Shown in pieces: positions 6,950 through 15,000 of a stretch of DNA of 36,421 bases; positions within the stretch are counted from its first letter, which is position 1, and each line of letters starts with the position of its first letter. Origin of the DNA: Nonomuraea deserti. Lineage in GTDB: Bacteria; Actinomycetota; Actinomycetes; Streptosporangiales; Streptosporangiaceae. The DNA is taken from NCBI RefSeq assembly GCF_004348685.1, contig NZ_SMKO01000091.1, forward strand, positions 1-36,421, written 5' to 3'. Below the pieces are notes generated by a model. It did no database searches, was not told the DNA's origin, and worked only from the letters and a program-made list of their open reading frames with translations. Made by a program: the position numbers and the translations under genes.

Positions 6950-8974
6950 TCAAGAGTCTCGGGTTATGGCGGAATTTGCGCCATAGAAGACACGTTTCGT
7001 ATCATCGTTCAGATAGAGCCATTCACGGTAGGCCCTTCTTTGGTCTGCGCTCATCTCATCCTTTGACATGATCTCCCCATTTACCAGGAAGTCGCCGGGA
7101 GAGCCCTTCGGGAACTGCTTGGAAGCGTATGGATGAGTTGGTGCTGGTACCGATCCGTCACCGAAAAGTCCGTGCCGCATCATGGCTGCCGCGGTGGCAT
7201 CCCGGAACATGACCTTGGCGTCCTCGATCGCGTTCCCGGCCGCTACTTTTGCCTTGTCCTCTGAGTTGGAGGTGAATTTTCCGTAGATGTGATCCTTCGC
7301 TTCGTCCACCAGCAGGCCGACGAACTTGCCCTGCGGTCCCGGAGCCAGGTCGATGATCTTTGTCACCATGTTCTTGAACGCCGCGTATCGCTCGTCGTTC
7401 TTCTTGGCCTCCTCGATCTTGGCGATGTTCGCGGCATCCGTGATCGCGTACGTCGTCTCGCTGAGGTCGTTCACCGCGCCCTGGAACTCGAAAGCCCCGC
7501 CGCCGCCTCCCATCTTCTTCTCGAGGATGTCCTGCCGCTTCTCGTCGATCTGCTTCTTGGTCGCGTCGGGATGCGACTTGTGCCATGTCGCGAACTCGGC
7601 TCTGACCTCCCCGGCCAGCCCGGACGCCGTCTCGTCCAGGACCTTCACCGAGTACTGCGCGTGAGCCGCAGCCACGGTCATGAACGCGTCGTTGTCCTTG
7701 AACGCCCACGTCATGGCCTTCTTCAGTTCGTCCTTGTTGAAGACGGCGCCATAGGGCTGTACACCGGACAGGGACTTGTCGGGATCGTAGGCGGCGTCCA
7801 CGCCTATTTCCGTGGTCGCCGGCGCCTGGTAGGCCCGGTGAACGTCACTGATGTAGTTGGCGTGGATGGAGGCGGCCCAGATCCGGGTGTTCGGCAGGTT
7901 CTGCTGCACCTTCTCCTCGGCCCAGTAATGGCTCGCCCACGAGGCGATGAGCGCGGCCTTGTATCCGCTCGACTGCTCCCGCGGCATGCCGTGGTCCCGG
8001 AACTTCGTTGACGCCTCGTAAATAGCCGCGCCGAGCAGGTTGTCGCTCTCCGGCCCCCACCGCCGCTCGCGCATCAGGTACGCCAGCGGCCTCCGCTTGG
8101 GATCGGTGAAGAAATCCTGGGCCACCTTCGGATGATGGATCAGAGCGCTCAGCACCGTGCTCATGGGGCTCACGTCGGGGGCGGGCCGAACCTGGTCCTG
8201 GCCGGGAAGCGGCAACTCCGGCTCTCTTGCCCGCGCCTGCGGGTGAGCCACGTCGAAGTCGTAGACCCGCTTCACCACATCGAGCATGAACGCGTGGTCG
8301 AACTTCCCCTTGCCGAGGAGCTTGCCGATGGCGAAGGCGCTCTGCGGGTCGTCCAGGTCCTTGAGCAGTGCATCGGCGTATTTGTCGGGCAGCTTCCCGG
8401 CCCGAGAAGCCGTACCCAGGATGGTGCTGAACAGGTCGGCGAGCTTCTTCTCCGTGCCCAGGTCCTTGTCATCCGGCTGGCCGGCGGGAGGAAGGTCTGT
8501 TCTGAACAGGCGGGAGATCAATCGCTTGAGCTCATCAGGCGGGATCTCCTTGGCGAACGCGGCCGCGAAGAGAGGATCGTTCTTGTGTTTCTCGAGCGCG
8601 GCGATCGTCTGGGCGTCGAAACTCCCGGATTTGGCCTGCGCACGGACTTTCGCCGCCACCGCCTGGGCGGCGGCAGCGCCTTCCGTGGTGCTGGACTGCC
8701 AGTCCGCGCCGTCCGCCCAGATGATGCCGTCGCGGCTGAGCTCGGCGTCGGGGGTGGCGAGGATCAGGTCCAGGCGACCTTGAAGGTCCGGCGGCTTCGC
8801 GCTCATTTGGTCGGCGACCCTGCGCAGCGCGGGCGAGGTCCAGAACTCGACGCCGAGACGGCCGAGCGCGCTTTCGACCTGGCGGCTGGACTCCCGGAAC
8901 TCAGGGCCCGTGCGCTTGAGCATGGCTATGACCTTGGTCATGAGTTCAGGGTTGATGCCCACGCGAGGACTCAT
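6950..8974 (-). CDS. Large DUF6571-like helical protein (putative secreted or WXG100-associated)
   Basis: 675 residues from the ATG at 8974 (MSPRVGINPEL), chosen because GAGGTG precedes it and the ATG overlaps the TGA of the upstream gene (ATGA). The N-terminal ~100 residues are helical and WXG100-like (a long helix, then GVEFWTSPALRRVA). The middle has LIHHPKVAQDFFTDPKRRPL and ERRWGPESDNLLGAAIYEAS, reminiscent of DUF6571 proteins common in Streptosporangiales and Streptomyces. A glycine run (GGGGGAF) follows about three quarters along. No signal peptide is seen, which fits export through a type VII route, as is often assumed for this family. No toxin domain is visible at the C-terminus. Confidence 0.8.
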   Translation of the reverse strand: MSPRVGINPELMTKVIAMLKRTGPEFRESSRQVESALGRLGVEFWTSPALRRVADQMSAKPPDLQGRLDLILATPDAELSRDGIIWADGADWQSSTTEGAAAAQAVAAKVRAQAKSGSFDAQTIAALEKHKNDPLFAAAFAKEIPPDELKRLISRLFRTDLPPAGQPDDKDLGTEKKLADLFSTILGTASRAGKLPDKYADALLKDLDDPQSAFAIGKLLGKGKFDHAFMLDVVKRVYDFDVAHPQARAREPELPLPGQDQVRPAPDVSPMSTVLSALIHHPKVAQDFFTDPKRRPLAYLMRERRWGPESDNLLGAAIYEASTKFRDHGMPREQSSGYKAALIASWASHYWAEEKVQQNLPNTRIWAASIHANYISDVHRAYQAPATTEIGVDAAYDPDKSLSGVQPYGAVFNKDELKKAMTWAFKDNDAFMTVAAAHAQYSVKVLDETASGLAGEVRAEFATWHKSHPDATKKQIDEKRQDILEKKMGGGGGAFEFQGAVNDLSETTYAITDAANIAKIEEAKKNDERYAAFKNMVTKIIDLAPGPQGKFVGLLVDEAKDHIYGKFTSNSEDKAKVAAGNAIEDAKVMFRDATAAAMMRHGLFGDGSVPAPTHPYASKQFPKGSPGDFLVNGEIMSKDEMSADQRRAYREWLYLNDDTKRVFYGANSAITRDS

Positions 8975-9204
8975 GGAGACACCTCGGACGCGGCGAGGTT
9001 GTGGAGGGTGTCCAGGGCCGCCCGGAAGTAGTTCTTGGTGTCGCGCTCCCACTGGCGGATATCAGCGGAGAGTTTGTCTCCCTCCGGCCCTTTCAGCGCG
9101 CCACCCTCGGCGAGGCGGATGAGCTCGCGTAAATCCGCCTCGCACTGATCGGAAAGACGCTCGATCTGTCGTCGAGCGGTCTCTACCTCATCTTTCGTCG
9201 GCAT
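8971..9204 (-). CDS. Small helical WXG100/ESX-like protein
   Basis: 77 residues from ATG 9204 (MPTKDEVETARRQIERLSDQ), almost entirely helical and charged, with a single Trp (IRQWERDTKNYF) in the second half. It is translationally coupled (ATGA) to the 675-residue gene. Size, composition and position match the small helper proteins that pair with DUF6571/WXG100 polypeptides, so dimerisation with the N-terminus of the large protein is plausible. The frame is open further upstream to 9381, but that extension is rich in rare-looking residues and lacks a ribosome binding site. No enzymatic role is suggested. Confidence 0.7.
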   Translation of the reverse strand: MPTKDEVETARRQIERLSDQCEADLRELIRLAEGGALKGPEGDKLSADIRQWERDTKNYFRAALDTLHNLAASEVSP

Positions 9205-9514
9205 GACGGCCTGACCCGGGAAAGACGACTGGACGCTTGAATGGTAACCATGGACGGCACATCTTGGACGAGTCCGACCAAGTGGATATCGCTCGAACCT
9301 GGAAGCTCTGGTCGTACGTACAACGTGGGAAGTGGCTACGGCATGGGCAAGCCGCCGATAGAGCGCCTGCCGAAACTCCATCCGTGCAGTTCAGGCAGTG
9401 TGCGAGTATTCGTAAAGGACCCCGCCGGATCGGTCTCGTCGGCGTGGGTTCATGTCGCGATTCGCGCCGGATCCGTGACGGGATCTGGGGCGGCGCGTAG
9501 GGGGGCCGCCCTGA
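9205..9514. other. Upstream region of the DUF6571-like operon, no gene seen
   Basis: Plus-strand frames here (for example 9241-9828) cross directly into transposase debris and have no motif. The promoter of the minus-strand operon should lie in this stretch, but no clear -10/-35 pair was recognised. Confidence 0.4.
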
Positions 9515-9769
9515 TGGGGTTCGATGCCGGTTGTAGAACTCCCCATGCTCGCGCAGGGCTTGCCGCAGGCGGCGTTCGTTCCAGAGCAGGTAGTGGTCCA
9601 GGAGCTCGCAGCGGCAGGGCTGCCGCCGCTGCTCCGTGGTCGCGTTTATGTGTGTATGCGAACGGCGGTGAGCCTCGTGTTGAGGCCGGCTTTGACGAGG
9701 ACCTCGCCTATCAGCGCCGGAAACTTACCCTCCCCCGTCAAGCGAACACTGTTGCCGGGATCGCGGCTA
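9515..9769 (-). pseudogene. Degenerate rve (DDE) transposase fragment, cut by IS630
   Basis: On the minus strand 9769-9660 encodes GKFPALIGEVLVKAGLNTRL, matching GIKTLRTGIR and its surroundings in the better preserved copy at 35755-36294. 9640-9520 encodes LLDHYLLWNERRLRQALREH then GEFYNRHRT, matching the WDERHLRHALHEYEWFYNQH region of that copy. The two parts are in different frames with a small deletion between them. The 5' part is missing: at 9768-9769 the IS630 element begins, and the sequence on its far side is not the rest of this gene. Confidence 0.8.
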
Positions 9770-9791
9770 AAGAGGTTGAAAGATCGGGGTC

Positions 9792-10381
9792 TCACGGCGG
9801 AGCCGGGTTGATGATCAGGCCGGTGTGAGTTACGAACGCGTCCAGGAGAGCGGGGCGGTACTGCATCCGCCGAAGGCGTGTGCGGATCAGAACCGCGAGT
9901 TCGTCCAGGCTGCAGGCGGCCAGGTTGCCCAGGCTGCGCTTGAGATGGGACCACACGGTCTCGACGGGGTTGAGCTCGGGAGCATACGAGGGCAGGTAGA
10001 ACACCGTCAGCCAGGGCCGGGTGGCAATCAGGCTCTTCATCAGGGCGTCCTTGTGGTGGGTGAGGTTGTCCCACACCAGTACGATCGGGCCGCCCAGCTG
10101 CTGGTGCACGGCGTCTAACAGGCGGGCGTAGTCGACCTCGCGGAACCCTTTCCGCTCGTTCTTGCGCCCCCGGTACAGCAGCATGCGGAAGATCAGGCGG
10201 GTTCGTTGCCCGGGTTTGAGGCACACCAGCCCGGCCAAGGAGACTCGGCCCGAGCCCTTGCCCGAGACGGTGACGGTCGGGGTGCGGCCGCGGCGGGACC
10301 AGGTACGGGCCTTGGGCGGCCTCAGTGATTGGCCTGCTTCGTCTTCGAAGCAGATCCACGCGTCCTGGTCCCGCGCCGTTG
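9792..10381 (-). CDS. IS630 transposase, C-terminal DDE catalytic frame
   Basis: The -1 frame relative to the helix-turn-helix part. The DDE/DDD triad is visible: CFEDEAGQSLRPP (first Asp), VLVWDNLTHHK (second Asp) and YAPELNPVETVW (the final Glu). The frame continues upstream of 10381, but there it is antisense-like noise opposite the N-terminal frame, so I place its useful start at the frameshift region near 10371-10381. Together the two frames give about 358 residues, a normal IS630 transposase length. Its stop lies about 20 bases inside the left terminal repeat. Confidence 0.82.
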
Positions 10382-10867
10382 TTCCACCAGCGGCCAGGTC
10401 TCCTTGATCCAGGTGGCGATGGCGTCGTCGTCGCGTTCGGCGGCGCGCCGCTGCGGGACCTGCGGGCTCCAGCCCAGCCGGTGCAGCAGATAGGAGACGC
10501 CCCGCAGCGTGTAGGACTGTCCGAACAACTCCTTGATGAGCACCGCCACCCGCGCCAACGTCCAGCGCTGGTCCTCGGTCCAGCCATGCGCGGCCGGCCC
10601 GGCGTCCAACTCCTGTTGGAGCCGATCCAGCTGCCGCTCGTCCAGCCGGCAATCCGACCCGCTGGGCCCTTTCGACAGCAGCGCCTGTTCCCCGCCTGTC
10701 TCCCACGCCCGGCGCCAGGTGTAGACCGACTTGCGCGAGACGCGCAGCCGCCTGGCAACCTGCGCCGCGCTCACACCAGCAGCGAATAACCCCGCGGCCT
10801 GCAAGCGGACCCGTTCCCGCTTGGCACGCGCCTCCGGGGTCAGACCACCACCATCCGGATATCGCAT
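10322..10867 (-). CDS. IS630 transposase, N-terminal (helix-turn-helix) frame
   Basis: Starting at ATG 10867 (MRYPDGGGLTPEARAKRE), this frame carries two DNA-binding helix-turn-helix segments: FAAGVSAAQVARRLRVSRKS, followed by VYTWRRAWE, and later LARVAVLIKELFGQSYTLRG then VSYLLHRLGW. This is the IS630/Tc1 N-terminus that binds the terminal repeats. It stops shortly after TWPLVEQRRG. The catalytic frame begins in the -1 frame at about 10375. Many IS630 elements make the full transposase by programmed frameshifting, so this may be functional rather than broken; no obvious slippery heptamer is seen, so simple decay remains possible. Confidence 0.82.
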   Translation of the reverse strand: MRYPDGGGLTPEARAKRERVRLQAAGLFAAGVSAAQVARRLRVSRKSVYTWRRAWETGGEQALLSKGPSGSDCRLDERQLDRLQQELDAGPAAHGWTEDQRWTLARVAVLIKELFGQSYTLRGVSYLLHRLGWSPQVPQRRAAERDDDAIATWIKETWPLVEQRRGTRTRGSASKTKQANH

Positions 10868-11049
10868 CCCACCGGCATACTCACCAGCCCGGTCGTGGTC
10901 ACGCAACCACGCCGCGAGACCTCAACCTTTCAACCTCTGTAGCACGGCGTGGTGGTCATCCGTCGCCCCGCGTGGAAAGGCCTGTACACGGAGACGAAGC
11001 CGGAGGACGATCTGCAACCGGGCACTGATTCGCTGATGCCGTGGATCGC

Positions 11050-11345
11050 TCCTCGGGAGCCGAATGGACATCGGCGATCCGCCCACGTCGTAGTAGCGGT
11101 GCCGGGATCACGCCGAGGCCCCGGTGACGTAGAGCCTGCGCTCGGCGCGGCTGGCCACGACGTTCACCAGATGGGGACAGGCGGTGGGCCACCGTCTGGT
11201 GCCCGGTCGTTATGGATCGCCGCCCGTTCCGAGGATGACGGCGTTGGCCCGCCTGCCCTGGCGGTGTGCATGGTGCCGTAGCGCAGCCTCTGAAAAGGAC
11301 GCATGATTTTGGCCAGCGTTCTTTGACCACGTCACGGACCAGGCG
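11050..11345 (-). pseudogene. Decayed C-terminus of a superfamily 1 DNA2/UvrD-like helicase (AAA_12 type)
   Basis: Read on the minus strand, scattered frames give NAVILGTGGDP, a stop, RPGTRRWPTACPHLVNVVAS and RAERRLYVTGASA, then a stop and SRHRYYDV. This follows the conserved C-terminal end of AAA_12 helicases (GGDP..RPGARRW..PNLLNVAVSRAKRRLYVIGDR..W). Just upstream, RDVVKERWPK (about 11330) corresponds to the PFRDVV element. Two in-frame stops and at least two frameshifts show it is dead. The N-terminal helicase core is not present; it may have been removed by the adjacent insertion events. Confidence 0.72.
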
Positions 11346-12002
11346 ATCATCAAGATGTTGGCGACGTCGACCTCGCCCTGAACAACCAGGTATCGAAGGA
11401 CTCGCTGCAGGACCTTACACCCGCTACCCCCAACTGTTCGCGCATTGGCACTGGACCTGCGGCTTCTGGGACCAGCGGTGATAAGAGCCGGGGACGGGAG
11501 ACTGTCACGCCCGGATCTGTGAGTACTGGGAGGTGAAATTCCTCCCGGCAACCCGACTTCTGTCCTATTTTTCGCCCATTTGGGGCTTTTGGGGTTTTCG
11601 GTCAATCTGAGTCTATTTCCAATCAGATGGGACAGATCTTGCTGTGTGCGGAAGTTTGGTCGAAATGATCGAGAACGCTCAACTCCAGGCGAGGGCTAAT
11701 TCAGCATGCGAAGCGGTTTCCAGCCTCTACGAGGTGGGAAACCGGGGTTTTGTCTGATCTGAGGTGTGGCGCTCCAGTCCACCCGAGCGTAATGTGCAAC
11801 CTTATGGCGCCAGCTGTGCAGGAAGCACCTCATACGCTGCATTCCTGCTGTCAATGGCCTCGACATAACTGTCGTCGTTCCAGCCATCGTGTGTCCTGGT
11901 TTTCGGTCCTCCGATCGTGCCGTGCTTCGTTGACCAGAGTGACGCCCCGCGGTCTGCGGCCGAAGTCGTCACAAGCTGTGAACGTCGGGCTTATCGTAAG
12001 TT
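11346..12002. other. Non-coding, relatively AT-rich region upstream of the three-gene operon
   Basis: No convincing gene on either strand. The stretch 11570-11660 is noticeably AT-richer than its surroundings, with short repeats such as GGGGCTTTTGGGGTTTTCGG. The operon promoter must lie here or at 11900-12002; a TTGACC at 11930-11935 has no convincing -10 partner. A direct repeat at 11973-12007 is listed separately. Confidence 0.5.
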
Positions 12003-12007
12003 GTGAA
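11973..12007. promoter_or_regulatory. Direct repeat, candidate operator in front of the helicase operon
   Basis: AAGCTGTGAA (11973-11982) and AAGTTGTGAA (11998-12007) match at nine of ten positions with a 25-base period. They end just before the preferred start (12033) and overlap the alternative GTG at 12003. This suggests a site bound on roughly one face of the helix two to three turns apart. No regulator gene is adjacent. Confidence 0.4.
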
Positions 12008-12032
12008 ATACGAACGGGTAGGGGCGACACGG

Positions 12033-15000
12033 GTGACGAACACGGACGGAAAAGCAGATAGGACGCTCCCCGCAGCAGCGCGTCGACTCGTTGACCTTGT
12101 TGCCGAGCACCCCAACGGCGTGACGTTATCTGAGCTGACAATGGCTGCGAAGAGACGATTTACTGGGCTGCATCCGCGACGCGTTGCCGACCTCGTCTCG
12201 CGTGCCCTCGCGGCCGGAGCCTTGTTCGAGTCTGCCGGTCGGCTGACGATACCCGGCAGCCGTAAGGACACGCTCGAACCCACCCGGGAGGCCGCGCCGA
12301 CGTCCAGTCGACCTTTGCGGGCGGTTGCCCTCGATCTGGAGGCGGTCGTCCGGACGACGGCCAGTGAGCCGTTCCTCGACAGGCGAATCTTCCAAATAGG
12401 AGCGGTACGTTTCGGCACAGACGCCGCATGGATCGCTGAGGAACCGCGGCGCGAATGGTTTACCAAGTTGCCCGATGAAACATGGGAGATCCGTTCAGCG
12501 TCCCTGCGTGAACGTCACGCGGCTGCGGCCGTCGCGCAGGCGAAAGCGCTCTTGGAGCTGCACACGTTCACCCAGAACGCCGATGTGATCGTTACCTATA
12601 ACGGCACCGAGGCTGACTTCCCGCTGCTGGCGGCGGCATATGAGCGGGAGGGCATGCCAATGCTGGCGCCCCCTCAGGTTGACGCGTACTACCTGACTCT
12701 CGCCCTCTGGCCGACGGCTGCCGGCCACCGCCTCGCCGAGCTCGCCGATACCCTCGGTGTGGATCGTTCCCAACTGGGCTGGCACGACGCGGGAGACGAC
12801 GCCGAGCTGCTGGTGCGGTTGCTGACGCGGGCTGGCGAACAGGTCGCCGCCTGGCCCGCCGGCCTCACCGACGTGATCGCATCGGTGTGCCCCGACTCGG
12901 CGGCGTGGACGCTGGTGCGACACCTCGCCGCGGCGACGGGCGGGGCTGCACCCGGGCAGCTGAGCGGCGAGGCCCGCGCGCATAGCGTCGCCGATGTGGC
13001 CGCAGTCCTCGGCGCACTGTTGGGCGTGCACCGGCCCCGCCGAACACCGGCGGGCACACTGCCGACTGCCGCGGCTGGCCGTGGCCCGCTCGCGGTCGAC
13101 GTGTCACTGCGCGGTGCCAACGGGCGTGTTGATCCGGTGCTGCTGGCGTCCGTCTCACACGGTGCGGACGCTAAACGTCGGCCTGCGCAAGAGCGGATGA
13201 CGATGGCGCTGCACGGCTGGGCGGACGTGGGGATACCTGCGCTGGTGGAGGCGCCAACCGGCACGGGCAAGAGCTTCGCTATCTTGGCCGCGGCGCTGGA
13301 CTGGCTGGCCGGAGGGCCGCAGCGGACGGCAATCGTCACGACGTTCACCAAGCAGCTCCAGGCGCAGCTGGCTGCGGACGTGGCACGGCTCGACGGGATC
13401 GTGCCCGGCTTGCTCGAGATCAGTGATGTGGTCAAGGGGCAGAGCAACCGGTTGTCGCTGCGTGCGCTCAACGTGGTGCTGTCGGACGCGACGACGCTCG
13501 ACACTGGCGGCCCGGCACGGCCAGGGGCACGCAACCGGTTCCTGATGCGACCGGCGTTCCGAGAGCTCGTCGTCTACTTGACCTTGCGTTTGCTGGCGTC
13601 CACGGACGTGCTCAGCTCGTGGTCAGCGCACTCGGTCGACCCGACCGACGTGCCCGTGTTCTTCGCCCGGTACGCCGGCCCCTCGCTGCCTGTGTGGCTG
13701 GATTCGCTGAGCCAGGCCAGTAACGGGGAGTACCCGGCGGGGGCAGGTACACCTATGGCCGAGCACACCGACGTGGTCCGGGAAGCTCTCTCGGCGCACC
13801 GGCTCCTGCTGGCTAACCACGCGCTGCTGCTTGCCCACCTCGACGATCTCAGCACGCTCGGTCCCGAAACGCTGCTCATCGTCGACGAGGCGCACCAGCT
13901 CGAAGATGCGGCGACCTCGGCGCTGACGACGACCGTGGACTACCGCACGGTTGAGGACTTGTACAGCGAGCTGACCGCCTGGGCCAACACCGCCCGCCGA
14001 AGCGCGGCACGAGACGCGGTAAGCGAGGCCGTAGGCAACCTCGGGCTGTTGCTCGACCATGAGCAACTGCCGCGCGTGGCCGGGCAGGTGTTCGACGCGC
14101 GGGGCACCGGCGCCGGTGTCGTGGTCGGAGCTCGTACCGTCACATTGGCCAGTGCCTACGCCGGCAGCGCAGGCGTGGGGCAGGTCCGTACGCTGACCGC
14201 ACTGATGCTGCGCTTGGCTGGGCAATGCGAGGCTCTCACCGGGGCTCTTGCCGCGTACTTGGACGTGCACGCTGCGAGCCTGGATTTCTTCGAGACCGAG
14301 CGTATTCGGGCCTTACTGACTAGATGCGCGCAGGTCAAGGAGGCCAGCCAGACAATCGTCGCCGATGCCGACGGCATTCTCGGCCCGCCGCCGGCGACCG
14401 GCGCCACGGTGGAGAGCGACGAGGAGACCACGGACGACGCATCCGAGGACGAGACCAGCGAGGATATGGACGGCGAGGACGAGCCCGACGACCTGGCCGC
14501 TACCGAGCCTATGGGTGACCAGGTAGCCGACGGCGCGGACAGTGAGGAGGTCCGGCTCGGGCCGCTGCCTCCGGGCACGTCAAACCGGGTTGTGTATGCC
14601 GAGGAGCTAGAGGCGCTGCGCGCTGGCCTACGCTCCTACCGGTTCCGCGTGGCGACCAGTCCGATCGAGCTGGCCGCCGACGGCGTCTGGCAGCAGTTCC
14701 TTGCAACGTTCGCGCGCACCTACTACGTGTCCGCGACGCTGCGGGTGTCGGGACGGTGGCAGTTCATTCGCGATCGCCTCGGCCTGCCGACAGGCATCGC
14801 GACATTGCATCTGTCGACACCATTCGACTACAGGCGGCAGGCCGAGCTCGTGTGCTTCTCTGACTTCCCGTCCTGGGCCGAGCAGGCCGAAGGCGCGATG
14901 AGGACCGTCGCCCACCAACTCGCCGGCTACGCCCGGGAGATCGTCACGCCAATCGACGTGCCCGACGACGCGCTGCCCGGCATCCGGGGCGGGTATGACG

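Larger units (their letters stand above)
9770..10939 (-). mobile_element. IS630-family insertion sequence, 1,170 bp
   Basis: The left end (AGAGGTTGAAAG at 9771) and right end (CTTTCAACCTCT ending 10938) are inverted repeats that match over about 28 bases with four mismatches. TA dinucleotides lie directly outside (9768-9769 and 10940-10941), the expected target duplication of IS630/Tc1-type elements. Inside are an upstream frame with a helix-turn-helix and a downstream frame with the DDE domain, joined by a -1 shift. Confidence 0.9.

Noticed and set aside
8132..9031. Long plus-strand frame of 299 codons
   Set aside because: It is antisense to the DUF6571-like gene, has no motif and arises from high third-position GC.
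9241..9828. Plus-strand frame of 195 codons
   Set aside because: It runs from an intergenic region through transposase debris into the IS630 end; no homology-like segment.
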